Source: Armigeres subalbatus
Taxonomy: Eukaryota > Arthropoda > Insecta > Diptera > Culicidae
Assembly (NCBI RefSeq): GCF_024139115.2
Contig: NW_026943189.1
Location: forward strand, 248,001 to 312,000
DNA: 64,000 nt
Direction of reading: 5' to 3'
This document shows positions 46,301 to 58,006 of the stretch, in pieces (positions within the stretch are counted from its first letter, which is position 1; each line of letters begins with the position of its first letter). Both the position numbers and the translations under genes were made by a program. The notes beneath the pieces were generated by a model that was not told the origin of the DNA, ran no database searches, and was given only the letters and a program-made list of their open reading frames with translations.

Positions 46301-48137
46301 AAATATTTTCGCCATTTTTTTTCATAACAATGGCCAAATGCTTTCGTTTCTTCACAGCACAAAGCCATAAATATGCTTAATGATGTATACTGATGAAAAT
46401 GTCAACAATCCATCAAAGCTTTAGGATATTTGGATTTGAAGTTATTGCCTCAATATGGGGACACTTGATCCCCCCTTAATCACCCATACAAAAATTTGGC
46501 GAAAAAATTTAAAAATATATAAATCTGTTCTCAGGCTTCTAATTTTTTTTTTATAGATTTCACAGATTTGATAGAGTTGGCAGGACAAAAATATTAATTG
46601 CGTAAATATCATAGAAAGGGAACCAATTTTAAAATTGCATGTGCTGTCGAAATCAATAAAAAGATCGTTCATGTATACGTACAGAAAATCAAAAATTCCG
46701 CGTATTTTGACGGAAAAGTATTTAAAAAAATCTGAGAGCACTTTTCTAATTTTATCAAAGCAAGTGATCAAATTCCCCCGAATATTTTAAAAGTCGATTT
46801 TTGACAGCACTCCAAAAAATCGATTGTGTATCAATAACAACAATAATTTAAGGACTGTCATACATCAGTGAAGTTGAATACCTACTATTAAATTTTACTG
46901 GCATATCGGTCTCGATGCTGCTCGTATAGAGGAAGGGAGCAGCGTGTGTGCGAAAGCAGATGGGAAAGAAACGGAATCTGAAAGTTATCGCTAGGCTGCG
47001 ACGAATGCGAAAATGGTTTGAAAGGTGAAGTATGCGAGGGCCATTTGAGAATAATTAAATGATCGAAGCGTCCGTCTTTGCCGTACATCCTTTCTGAGGA
47101 TGGCTCGGGCAGTGAATGAAAGTCACTGTTACCGAGGCTGGCAAAAACGGAGGCAACGATACGCATATTTTTTATTCGGCTAATTCTTAATTAGTACTAG
47201 CGATCGATGTTCATCATTTGCAGAATCATCGATGGTCGTGTATGGTTGTACACATTGCAACGGGTCTGCTGTCATTTGGTTCGTTTCACCATATGTCTAT
47301 ATGCTTTTACCATTTAGTACATCGTACTAAAGCTTCTTTATTCGAAAAACTTGTTTGAAGAAATCCTAACGTGCAAATCTATGACATTTATTAAATTAGC
47401 AATGATTTGTCATAAATTCAAAATTTGTATTTGTAGAACAATGACTTTTAGAACAAACAGTTTTTTTATGCACTTAAAAGCTCGCAAATCACTTTAACCA
47501 CACCAAAAGCTTCTGTATAGAGGTTGTTGCAGTAGTTTTTGGCGATTATTTCTCTTGTTGTATTTTTTTGAAAACTGAAAATAGCCCAAAAACACTAAAT
47601 CGACTTAAGCCACCCACTTCGAAATTTTATCCGAATTAGCTGAACATTTTACAGGAGGCTTATTTCAGCATAAGAATTGTGATTCTGGGCTGACCGGTTG
47701 AATTTTTGATACTTTTTGAAAACATGAAGAGGTCTACTGCACAGCAATGCGATTCAACGGAAAACGACACAGTGCAGCAAGTACAGAGAAATTAATCCAC
47801 CACAGGAAGAAAAGACAGTACGAAGAGAGTGTGATAGTTGAAACACAGAACTTCGATTTTCCAAAATCAGATCGAGAAAAAATTAAACAAGTTTGCTCCT
47901 AAATGAATTTCTAGCCTTGTTGACCAGTTTTGGGCACCTGGAATTAGTTCTGAGGCATTAACGGGGGACAAACTGGCTTCGCTTTACGATTAGAACTCAT
48001 ATGATTTTGTATACAAACATTAGAAAGCGAATTCCTAAAGTGAGCATTTCCTGAGAAAACCACGATTTGAACCCACTATCCGTGAGCTTTTCCCTATCGG
48101 AAAAGGGAGGGAATTTTGTAGAGAAACATTTCTAACG
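46301..48137. other. Intergenic or intronic DNA, no supported gene
   Basis: AT-rich. Minus-strand ORFs at 46442-46771 and 46888-47166 have no recognisable domain. Confidence 0.4.
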
Positions 48138-48294
48138 CTTAGGATCATAGGGGCGTAACTGTATTGATCGATTTCTCTTCATGGATGATTTCTTCCGTTA
48201 ATAACTCAACTGAATTAGAAGTTATAACCATGATTGTTGCTTGTGGTGGAAGCTGCATCTATCCTTTATAACCCCAAACCATAAAGTCTAAGGC

Positions 48295-49094
48295 ACGGTT
48301 TCCCAAACTATGGGTCGCGACCCTCAGGGGGGTCGTGGGCTGATCAATGGTGGGTCGCGAAAGATTAATTATGATTCATACTTTTAGGCCTATTTTGTCC
48401 CACAAATCTATTCCATCAAGTAGATATGGACCTAAGTAATAAATGGAAAACTAGAGAACAACAAATTTTACGAATTCAATGGCCTTCTTTTGTTATTAGA
48501 GTGAAGTGAACAGAGGCAGACACTTACAAATAGAATAATAGAGAGATGTTGGCAAATACGATGAAGTTCAATACAATCAATCCAAATTTAATCCAACTAC
48601 AATCTAACTACAATCCAGTTCCAATCCAAATTCACTTCAAATCCAATCCAAACCAAATCCAATCAAAATCCAACTACAATACAAATCCAATCCAAATTCA
48701 CTCCAAATCTAATTCAAATCCAATCCAAATCTAATCATAATCCAACTACAATCCAAATTCAATCCAAATCCAATACAAAATTCAATCCAAATCTAGTCCA
48801 AATCAAACTACAAACAAAATCCAATCCAAATTCGATTCAAACCGAATCCAAATCCAATCCAAATCTAACTCAAAACCAATTTCATTCCGTTCCAAATTGG
48901 ATTAAAAATTTGCTGAGATTTTGAAAAATACAATAGTGGGGTATGACATAATTTATTATTATGATTTGATCAATCCAACGTGAACTTATTTTTATCCACT
49001 TTATTAAAATGCATGTATTTGGTACCTGGTGGGTCGCAAAGAAGATGGGATATTGCTAGGTGGGTCGCATTCCCAAAAAGTTTGGGAACCTCTG
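48295..49094. mobile_element. Non-autonomous hAT element with an 11-bp tandem array
   Basis: 800 bp with ends CACGGTTTCCCAAAC and the complement of CAGAGGTTCCCAAAC, and the 8-bp gtctaagg duplicated (48287-48294, 49095-49102). gggtcgcga-type subterminal repeats occur at both ends. No transposase. Confidence 0.92.
48568..48900. repeat. ~11-bp minisatellite (AATCCAAATCC type)
   Basis: About 30 degenerate units of aatccaaatcc and aatccaactac inside the hAT element. The 62-codon Asn/Pro/Gln/Ile-rich ORF across it is an artefact. Confidence 0.9.
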
Positions 49095-49162
49095 GTCTAA
49101 GGTAAACTGTTGAAATTCGCTACATTGATGAAAGCAAAACATCGATGAAGAGAAATCGATCA

Positions 49163-49316
49163 ATATAGTTACGCCTCTATGATCCTGAGCGTGAGATTTA
49201 TATTATACGGAATCTATGAAACAATGTTTGTTTACAAAATAATGTACGCCCGAATGTAGTCCCTGTATATGCGGAGCCATGTCAGTCTTCAATGGTTTTT
49301 ACAAAATACATCAGGA
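49163..49316. repeat. 154-bp direct repeat, left copy
   Basis: Differs from 51087-51240 by a single base by eye (gcctctatg against gcccctatg). The pair brackets duplication copy 2. Confidence 0.92.
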
Positions 49317-49377
49317 CATCAGACAAAAATACATCAGACAAATCCAAACATGGATACTATGACCCACATGGATAGTA

Positions 49378-49587
49378 AAGCCTGTCTACGTTAAAATTCG
49401 GACACTGAGACAATGTCCAATTGATTTGTAGCCATTTCTTCGCTTTTCATTAATGAAAACATGCTGGAAGAATCACATAAAGCGGAGAGATTTAGCTGTC
49501 ATGTAAATTGATCTTCTCAGTGATTTGTGAAAAATTGAAAAAATCGCATTATATGATGAGTGTCCGAAATTTAACGTGGACAGGCTT
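49378..49587. mobile_element. MITE, AAGCCTGTCYACGTTAAA ends (in duplication copy 2)
   Basis: Same as 44333-44542 with a couple of base differences. Confidence 0.8.
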
Positions 49588-50055
49588 TATGTGTGAACAC
49601 TTATGCAATTCATGTGGACGCATGAAATATATGTATCGCAAATATGGAGTCCATTTCGCTACCCCCGTTATAAAATTTCATGTGTGAACTCATGAATATA
49701 ATGCGGAGTTTTCTGTGAGTGAGGGATGGCAATTAGCAGAACCTATTTCGCACGAAGGAATATCCTCACAAAACTGGCGACAATTGCTCACCAATAAACC
49801 ATAAGCTGAACGACGGACGGCATTTCGCGGACGTTATACAGGTGAAGTAAACGATCTCGTTAACCCGAACCGAACCCGACCTGACTTGGATTGACTACCT
49901 TACTGGTTAAATTTGCACGACTGTTAGCACCACTCTGAGTATCAGATGCAGCATCAAAGGTGGCTGAAATTAGTAGGTAGTTTCACTGAATGAAGAAGTA
50001 GTTGAATTCTAGGCGGAAATCATGAAGAGTCCGAACAAGGTAGAAAAGTGTATAC

Positions 50056-50541
50056 ACGCTAACCTGGACCTACCCAGAATCATGTCAAAAAGACCCAGAT
50101 TCGGGAAAACCGTGGTTACTCTAATTTGGGTTCGGGTACCTAAACTCAAATCTGGGTAACCGAAGAAGCGAAAAAATCTGGGTAACCGGTACCCAGCTAT
50201 TTTCGCTCCAGAAAATTATTATTGTGTAAAAAATGTTAAAGAAAACAATTTCCCCAAACGCATATCACTTGCCGGCTGTGGCGACAATGCTCCTCCGCCA
50301 TTAATTTGACCATACTTACCTTTTTCTTGCTGCATTCAGCAAAATCCCCTAGCATTTACTCCGGCATACGATGTCAACGCCATGTTGTTATATCCGAAAA
50401 TGTTCAAGTCCGCGGTTACCCAGATTTCGGGTTCGTCTGACTCAGATCCATTTTGTTGACATACCCAGATTTTGACAACTGCTAACATTGAAAAAATCCG
50501 GGTACAAACGACCCGGCCACAGGGTTATTTCAAGTTAGCGT
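50056..50541. mobile_element. Insertion private to duplication copy 2
   Basis: Copy 1 has the empty site (gtgtatacgttaac, 45497-45510). The ends are ACGCTAACCTGG and the complement of ACGCTAACTTG, with tac on both sides. The interior repeats acccagat/atctgggt motifs in both orientations. Superfamily unknown. Confidence 0.85.
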
Positions 50542-51086
50542 GTACGTAAACAAACGATAAAGAAATAGACTGCAGTGAAGTATGAAAAATTGTAATGATC
50601 GAATAGTTAATCGAGACCCGCTGATTAGTGAATTCAAGGAACTATATAATGTAAGTTTAATTAATTATTTTAAGTATAAAAGCTAATAAAATCTGTTTAG
50701 TTTCAAGCTGTTGCGCTAAAAACACTGCTCTGGAAATTTAGTTCAAACTGTTTCGAACAAAGACCTTCCAGCGTTTAGAATTCATGAAATAATATAACAA
50801 TGCTTTTCAAATACTACAATAGCACAATAAGTGTAAGGGAAGGTGGGGAGGCTTGATCACCCCCTGCTTTATCGAGAACTAAAGTAGTTTTGCTCTAGCG
50901 TATTTTTTAGTATAGATTCTTTGAATGAATCACTTATGTAGTCTGGCCTCCGTTGTGTACGACAAGCGAGCTTTTTTAGGCAGTGTTGTACTTTTTACAA
51001 CGGCGCGAGTCCTCGAGGGTTATTCTACAGGGCGGTTTGTATGTTTTGACCTCCTTAAAGGTTTTTTTTTAGTGGTAAATATAGTA

Positions 51087-51240
51087 ATATAGTTACGCCC
51101 CTATGATCCTGAGCGTGAGATTTATATTATACGGAATCTATGAAACAATGTTTGTTTACAAAATAATGTACGCCCGAATGTAGTCCCTGTATATGCGGAG
51201 CCATGTCAGTCTTCAATGGTTTTTACAAAATACATCAGGA
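51087..51240. repeat. 154-bp direct repeat, right copy
   Basis: See 49163-49316. It begins inside what would be the inverted end of the element at 48138-49195. Confidence 0.92.
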
Positions 51241-52163
51241 AAAAGGATCGTTTGACCGGAAGCCATTCGGATAAATGCCATTTGCATGAGCATGATTGAC
51301 CGCCCACGGTTGCTACTTCGTTATTGCCACGTCAGCTGTAATTACACAGAGAACCAACAGATGAAGTTTGGGACTAACAACAACAAAAATAAGCAATACC
51401 AGCGCCGGCCGTGTCCGGATGCAGGTCAATTGAGGAATAGGTAGGAAATTGTTGACGTGATACTCGCTTTGATAGAAGCCGACGAGTCATCTGCACTTCC
51501 ACGAGAAATCACTGTGATGTTGGATATATGGGGTAGGGAGTGTGGCAGGGTTCGTTTTGGTAAACGGTTTGCCGTGTATAGGGTGTAGTTTGATTTAAAA
51601 CAAAAACAATCGACCGAACGTTCAATATTTTTATAACGACCGCACTACACTTTTACTTTCTGATGAATTTACTCCCCCGCACAAAGAAGAACAAAATTTC
51701 GGTGACCGGCCGATCGTTTTGCTTTCCGCACAAAGCAAAACTATATTTCGACGACCGGTCGATCGCTCTGCTTACTGGAGAATCATGATTGGACAAGAAA
51801 CAAATTTACACTTTCTGATTACTTTACTCACCCTCGCAATGCAGAACAAAATTTCCGGCACGAATGCGAGCGATATTGGGGCGAAAAATACCGTGCGTCT
51901 CCACCGAACTGGAGGAATGTTCGAGAGAAACATTTTGAGAAACGCGCACTCGTCGTCTCCGGTCGCCACTGGACGATCGGTCCAGTTCCGGGGTCACCAG
52001 ATGCGTCCCACCGCCACCAGCGACACCCAATTTTTGAGCGGTGTTGGCCACGGGAAAAGCGTTTAGGGGAAAGGGGTGCAATATGCCCTAGCTAAGCAAA
52101 CATTGCTTTATTGTCTTATTTGTAACGCTATTCATGGGTATTTTTACAATATGCAACAGTTAA
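51241..52163. other. GC-richer DNA, possible LTR or promoter remnant
   Basis: 51650-51780 repeats gaccggccgatcg / gaccggtcgatcg, and ctttctgatgaatttactc recurs as ctttctgattactttactc at 51813. The 115-codon ORF (51719-52066) has no recognised domain. Confidence 0.35.
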
Positions 52164-52345
52164 GGTTCCCCCAAACACACGCGACGCGATAGTCGCGACG
52201 CGATTCTATCACTTGGCGACAGCGTCGTCTGTCGTCGTTGGTATGGAAGCGTAAATAGAACATTGCCTGCAGCGACCCAACGATAGAATCGCGGCGACTA
52301 GTTGTCGCCGTCGCGGCGATGGAATCGCTTAGGTCTGGGGGAGCC
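52164..52345. mobile_element. piggyBac-type MITE, copy 2
   Basis: Near-identical to 26218-26398; ends GGTTCCCCCAAAC and the complement of GGCTCCCCCAGACC. Intact TTAA at 52160-52163; the right one has become tttaaa. Confidence 0.88.
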
Positions 52346-52455
52346 TTTAAACAAGATAGTTAGTTGATGCCATTCAATAATTGTCAAAAATCTCAATTAT
52401 ATTGATAATATTCACATTAAAAAAAAGTGGTGATATTCTGTTGCCGGAAAACTCA

Positions 52456-52590
52456 TGAGGCAAAACGCCTTTTAGCTGGCAGCTCCTAGGGAACAAAGCA
52501 CCACGCGTCGGCGAATCAGCATTCTGGTATGGATAGTTCGTGGAGACGCAAGTACATTGTAGGTTAGTGCCACTAGGGCGTTTTGCCTCG
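52456..52590. mobile_element. Putative short MITE, TGAGGCAAAACGCC ends
   Basis: 135 bp between inverted TGAGGCAAAACGCC and CGAGGCAAAACGCC ends. No target duplication seen. Confidence 0.4.
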
Positions 52591-53811
52591 CCAAAATGCT
52601 AGATGTTTCTTCAAAATGTGGAAATTTTCGGTTTTTCCGACCTTCTAATACACTATTTTGAAACCTCTTCCCCTATCCCCGTTTTTAATACGCGCGTTCA
52701 ACCGTCCGAAAAAAACCGCGTCCTACCAGCCGAAACTGGTGGCGTCCCTACTGAATGACGTCACGGGGCCCAGCGCACTGATACCGGTAGATGGGTCGTA
52801 GTACCGACTGCCAAAGGAACGCAAGCTCACGCGCCGAAAACAACCATCACAGCAGTTGTCGAAATGAGGGGCGGAACACTAGTCATCCGACACACTCGTC
52901 GGGAGATGGGGCGGAACGCCCGTCGTCCGATTTGCCTGAAATGGCTGACAATCAACCGAACACACGCTGAAAAATAACACTCGATAACCACACGTGAAAA
53001 CACGATCGACTCGGTTGCTAGTTCGAGCTAAACCTCTAAATTTGGTATTCGAATTGGAATACAAAGTCAATAGCACTACACTCGCCTTATGCAGGGTATA
53101 GGTTTTGATAATAATTCATTCGGATGAATGCCATTTGGTTGAATAACACGTTATGCCGAAAGTCTTCCAGCCGAATTCCTTTGGGCTGAATTGAATATTT
53201 GGACAAAAGTTTTGTCCAGATTCAGGGATGGGAACAAAAACAATTTTCAAACAATCGAGGGTGATCAAAACTCACTCGCGGTCTTACTTTTAAATTATCA
53301 CGTGATAAAAACTCGCCTTTTTTATTGTCTTTATTAGAGAGACTTTCAGCCAGAGGCTGGCTCGTCTCCGGCTGATTTGAATTCTTTTTACTTACTACTA
53401 TGAAACCATAACGCCGAATAGAAGATATAACAGGACAATTAGCTGATATTAGTAAAAAATCCACTAAAAAGCTCAAACTAATTTTCTTAACATTGTAAAG
53501 TTGTTTGTTTACCATTTGCTTGGTTGCAGACGGTCGGAGTTGAAATAGTCTTTAGATGACAACTGAATATGTAAATATACACTCAGGAAATGTTTCTGAA
53601 GGGAAGTTGGAGTGGTAACATACTTTCTTGGCGAATGAAGAAAACAAAATTCAGAAGAAAATTGTGTATTCGTTCAACAAACATAGTGACGTTATTTGTT
53701 TACCATTAGCTTGTACAACCAGGAAGTGTATATATTTACTTAGAGGTAGCTTCAAGAGGGAAATTAAAGAGGAAACATTGGTATTATGAAGTATGCAAAC
53801 ATTTTCACGTA
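52591..53811. other. GC-rich then AT-rich unassigned DNA
   Basis: 52680-53090 is GC-rich with no domain in its ORFs. 53110-53215 holds attcggatgaatgccattt units of the fold-back array type. 53515-53800 looks like two diverged copies of a ~190-bp unit. Confidence 0.35.
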
Positions 53812-54069
53812 CTTGTCATAAGACGAATTAATACAGTCTCATTGAATTCCACCACTTAATTGTATCTTGACAGATACGTATTCCGACCTCAAAAGTAAGG
53901 CCGTCTTCAGTGTCTCGTACTTGACTCGACTTGTCGACTTGTCTTGTCAAGTCGAGTCAAGTACGAGACACTGAAGACGGCCTTACTTTTGAGGTCGAAA
54001 TACGTATCTGTCAAGATACAATTAAGTGGTGGAATTCAATGGGACTGTATTAACTCGTCTTATGACAAG
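53812..54069. repeat. Near-perfect palindrome, 120-bp arms
   Basis: Left arm 53812-53931, loop 53932-53949, right arm 53950-54069, with only a few mismatches. Contains cttgactcgac / gtcgagtcaag at the centre and acttgtcataagacg / cgtcttatgacaagt at the ends. Parts of the family occur at 46150-46300 and, more weakly, 10070 and 20757. Probably a hairpin MITE; no clear target duplication. Confidence 0.85.
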
Positions 54070-54229
54070 TGAAGACATTCCACTTAAAAGGTCAGAATAA
54101 TTTTCTTATCATTTTCACGTAGTTTATTCAACTGGAGTTAAGCAGTTAAGGAATAACTTGTTGAATTTAGAAAAAATCATATTTTGGATTTATGGCCTAT
54201 GGGGAACCACTGTGCGTCCGGGCTAATAA

Positions 54230-54671
54230 ATAGTACGGCAACGCGTCAATGCGTTAAGTCGAAAGTAATCTAGCCGAATTGTATTTGAACGAATTGAACG
54301 TTTGTCCGAAACGTATATTTGGTCGAAAATACAGCCTAAAGAGACGTTAGGCCGAACTGGTAATGTGGCCGAAAAAGTACTCTGCTCTATCATTTTGTTG
54401 ACATCATGCTGTTGGCCGAAATGGTCGTTTGGCTGAATCTTTTCTTTTACCGAATAGATTATTGGGTCTAAAACGCCGTTTGGTAGAAAGAGCAATTTGG
54501 GCCGAAAACGTCCGATAGCCGAACGACACTTTTGGCCGAGTGTTCATTCCGGTCAAATCATCATTTCTGCCAAACGACCATTTCGGCCAAATAGCACATA
54601 CAGTCAACTGAGATATTTGGCCAACCGACTTTTTCAGCCAAAGGAACTGTTCAGCCGAACGACATTTTCGG
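54230..54671. repeat. Array D: CCGAANNGACATTTTGGCCG units
   Basis: Some 20 degenerate units such as gccgaattgtatttgaac, ggccgaaatggtcgtttgg and cggccaaatagcacat. Orientation changes inside the array. It stops where RTE-like RT sequence begins. Confidence 0.7.
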
Positions 54672-55125
54672 ACGTGTGCCCCTGAGACCGTTTGAGGGCA
54701 GCTCAACGATGGATCAGATGTGTAGTCTGTGGATGATCTTTGCTAAATTCCGAGAGTGCAACTTGCAGGATCATCCTCTATTCATTAATTTCAAACTAAA
54801 ACTGATTAGACTAAAACGGGCAGCATATGATGGCTCAAAATAGAGTGTCATCTTCGGTGGAGACCGACTGTTCAACATTACATTCGAGGAAGCAAACAGA
54901 GCATCTGGCGTGCACACAAATATCATTATCTTCTTGGTAGTATATGATCCTGATCCTTGCGGACGACATCGACATCATTGGAATCGAACGTACGACAATA
55001 TACTTCGTGGAAGGCTACCACGCAGTGGAATCAGAGCTGGAGAACCTAAATGTTTAGGAAAACTGGCGGAACCCGGAGCATCGCCCAAGATCGACAATTA
55101 TGAGGCTCTTTAAAATACCAGGCAA
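54672..55125 (+). pseudogene. RTE-like LINE copy 6, RT remnant
   Basis: Decayed RT: TMDQMCSLWMIFAKFRECNL, then HPLFINFK (motif A region), and LADDIDIIGIE (motif C). It ends near ENWRNPEHRPRSTI. Of a different subfamily from copies 1, 2 and 4. Its 5' edge abuts array D. Confidence 0.75.
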
Positions 55126-55552
55126 AGTTGTAACGATGCTGTAACCAGGTATGAAGTTTATGTTGGGGATTTCCCCTTATTCAGCGGGTTTCAGCCTTTT
55201 TCTTGAGAAGTACCCATTCGAACTTCTACATTCAATGAGGTATATCCAGTCTTGCAAAATGTCGTGACCATCACCAGATGATCAGATATGAAAACAAAAA
55301 CCACCACGCTTTTAAACGATGTTCTTTACTGACAATCACTGCAAGCGCATCGTGACATGTAGAAGCTGACACGTGAGTACCTTCGGTAAGCGTGACACCC
55401 AGATTGACAACCACAAGCTGAGAGCCATAAAGAGCATCAGGTCGGTCAGCTGTCAAAAGTGCATGTGAGCACCGTTATTGATTGATTTTGTTGTCGTTTG
55501 ATTGGACTGACGTCGTTTTTAATTGATAAATTGGATAAATCAATAGTTAAAT
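55126..55552. other. Unassigned DNA
   Basis: No gene seen. Phrases such as gtgacatgtagaagctgacac recur loosely at 56930-57190, suggesting an old shared repeat. Confidence 0.35.
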
Positions 55553-55555
55553 TAA

Positions 55556-55682
55556 GGGTTCATTCACAAATTACATAACGCTAAAATGGACCTGGGGGCT
55601 GAAAGCCCCCACCCACCCTCTCGTAACGTATTTTGTATGGGAGGGTTCTGAAATTTGTATGGGCCGTATTTGTGAATGGCTC
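55556..55682. mobile_element. MITE, CATTCACAAATTACATAACGC family
   Basis: 127 bp with ends GGGTTCATTCACAAAT and the complement of GAGCCATTCACAAAT, with taa on both sides (55553-55555, 55683-55685). A Harbinger-like 3-bp duplication. It directly abuts the fold-back element to its right. Confidence 0.8.
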
Positions 55683-55685
55683 TAA

Positions 55686-56739
55686 CTAAGTTTTTACCAA
55701 TTTGATCCAGACTATCTTTTGAAAAAGGCCAAATTTTTTTTATTGATTTTTTCAAATGGATACAATCAAAAAACGACGCATCCTACAAAAAAATGTTATA
55801 TGGGTGACTATCGCAAAATCAGTCAAAGTTTCTAATAAAGATATCGGAAACAATTCAAATTGAGCCCTACACTGAAAAAAAATCAGTTTCAACAGTTTCA
55901 AAAATTAAAACTCGATTTGCGAAAAAACGCTTTTTTTGATTTGTATGAAATTGTGTCTCAAGATAGGTGATTATGTTCCCTACCAACCGTCCATACATCG
56001 CAAGCTGGGCACTTTGAAGGAAAAAAAATTTTTCTAACAAAAACTTTTTCTTGTCGAAATTATTTTCAGTGTATTTTTATCCGTTGCGATTAGTTACCAC
56101 CTAAATATTGTACTCTGCTTGACTGTACAGGAATATTTAAATATATGTATGTATATGTTAAATCCACTGGCACTCCTAGACACTGAGAAAAAAAATCAAT
56201 TCCGACAAGAAAAATTTTTTGTTAGAAAAACTTTTTTCCCTTAAAAGTGTCAAGCTTGCGATGTATGGACGGTTGGTAGGGAACATAATCACCTATCTTG
56301 AGACACAATTTCATACAAATCAAAAAAAGCGTTTTTTCGCAAATCGAGTTTTAATTTTTGAAACTGTTGAAACTGATTTTTTTTCAGTGTAGGGCTCAAT
56401 TTGAATTGTTTCCGATATCTTTATTAGAAACTTTGACTGATTTTGCGATAGTCACCCATACAACATTTTTTTGTAGGATGCGTCGTTTTTTAATTGGGGA
56501 AGATCCATTAATTACGTAACGCAAAAAATTGCCATTTTCAAGCCCCCCCCCCCTATGTCACACTTTTTGTATGAAGCCTCTAAAATTTTTGTATTGATTG
56601 TCACACTTCGGGCAACCCCCCTCCCCCCTCTAAGCGTTACGTAATTTGTGGATGTTCCCTTGTATCCATTTGAAAAAATCAATAAAAAAAATTTGGCCTT
56701 TTTCAAAAGATAGTCTGGATCAAATTTGGAAAAACTATG
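55686..56739. mobile_element. Fold-back element with ~385-bp arms
   Basis: The left arm 55686-56073 is the complement of 56178-56739 once a 163-bp MITE (56497-56659) is removed. Shared blocks include gatccagactatcttttga, atcgcaaaatcagtcaaagt and ccaaccgtccatacatcgca. The loop is about 100 bp. No ORF and no clear target duplication. Confidence 0.88.
56497..56659. mobile_element. MITE, GGGAANATCCA family, copy 2, nested in the fold-back arm
   Basis: 163 bp with ends GGGAAGATCCATTAATTACG and the complement of GGGAACATCCACAAATTACG, ttg duplicated (56494-56496, 56660-56662). The undisturbed left arm of the fold-back shows the empty site. Confidence 0.9.
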
Positions 56740-57369
56740 TATGTACTTTTCTTTTAATAGCACCTCTTAAAATATTGCACAAAAAGTCAATATAAACAAT
56801 AAGAACACTTAAATGTTCCCAAAAATTCTATTTTGGCTTCATGCATTTTTATCACAGCAAAAATCCATTAATTCCGCTAAGTGGATTATTCCATTGCTGT
56901 CGAGCGTTGATTTCGAACCAAACACCGCATAGGTCAAGTGATCATCACGATAGTCAAGATGACATGGATATGACAACCACAACATCAGGAAAGTTTTCCT
57001 ATCATTCATGCTGGTGATCACAGGCAGAAGAAGTGAAGACATGGTGAGTGACCAAGCGCTAGTTGCTAAAATGTCACTTTCATGGTGATCGTTACACCAA
57101 GCATGTGAGATCCACATTGAGCATCACAATTGAGTACTTGACACATGACCTGGATTTTGTTATTGTCACGCTTTGCGTGACTTGTACGGTGACACTTTGC
57201 AGCACTGGGTATATCTACTATTCTCTTTAAATATATAAAAAACGACCTGAAAACTAACGAAATATATGGCTTTCCAAAGTTGTCTTGAATCTTAATTATT
57301 CTGCAAAATTTTGCAATTTAAATTAAGTTAATACATCAAGCTTCCTATAAGACTTTAAGGACTTTTAAT
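56740..57369. other. Unassigned AT-rich DNA
   Basis: A 92-codon minus ORF (56839-57117) has no recognised domain. Nothing else supported. Confidence 0.35.
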
Positions 57370-58006
57370 GGGTTCCAAGTCACTTGAAACGAGGCTTCCG
57401 AGGCTTCCTAGCCTCTTGAAAGGAAGCTTCCGATCCTCTTGAAAGGAGGCTTCCGCGCTTCTTGAAATGAGGCTTCCACGCCTCATGGAAGAATGCTTCC
57501 GCGCCTATTGAATGAAGGCTTCCGAGCCTCTTGAAAGGAGGCTTTCGAGCCTCTTGAATGGAGGCTTCCGAGTCACTTGAAACCCTAAAAAAAAGGGTTC
57601 CGAGGCTCTTGAAAGGAGGCTACCGAGCCTTTTGAGCTGCTTGCAAGGAGGCTTACAAGCTGCCTGGAAGGAGGCTTTCAAGGCTCTTGCATCGAAGCTA
57701 CTGAGCTACTGAGCTTTTTCTGAATTCCAGATTTAGATCATTCAACGTTTTGTCCTTTTGATCGTTTGTCCCAAAACTCTTCATACACTGTGATGTTGTA
57801 GTGGACAGTCTCTATAGGTTTTGATTTACTGAAGCATATTATGTACAATACAAAGGAATCAAAACTTACACAATTATCAAAACTGTATGAATATTTTTTT
57901 ATTTGCATGGTAATACATCCGCAATTAAGCATTTCTGTCCGAGGTACCCCTTGGGCTCAGTGAAGGTACCCACAAGGGTCCATGTACCCCAGGTTGAGAA
58001 CCGCTG
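57370..58006 (-). mobile_element. Relative of the 2.0-kb hAT element, with degenerate minisatellite
   Basis: Read on the minus strand it starts CAGCGGTTCTCAACCTGGGG (58006 leftward) and follows 2758-3060 closely (gtattgtacataatatgc, cagtaaatcaaaaccta, cagtgtatgaag), then enters about 14 degenerate units of the same 23-bp minisatellite (57375-57700). The second terminal repeat was not found, so it is truncated or too diverged. Confidence 0.85.

Larger units (their letters stand above)
48138..49195. mobile_element. Inverted-repeat element carrying a nested hAT element
   Basis: About 50 bp at 48138-48186 (cttaggatcataggggcgta and on) are the complement of 49148-49195. Without the hAT insertion the unit would be about 250 bp. 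Its right end overlaps the start of a 154-bp direct repeat. Confidence 0.65.
49338..51078. repeat. Segmental duplication, copy 2
   Basis: Same orientation as 44293-46113. It lacks the 492-bp insertion of copy 1 but has its own 486-bp insertion (50056-50541). The MITE equivalent to 44333-44542 is at 49378-49587. Confidence 0.9.

Noticed and set aside
48546..48734. Asn/Gln/Ile/Pro-rich ORF
   Set aside because: It is the 11-bp tandem array inside the hAT element.
48568..48900. CRISPR-like array
   Set aside because: Units are contiguous and degenerate with no unique spacers, and the genome is an insect's.
56839..57117. Possible next exon of the R7BP-like gene
   Set aside because: Translation lacks the expected continuation of the helical domain and no matching splice phase (phase 2) was found.
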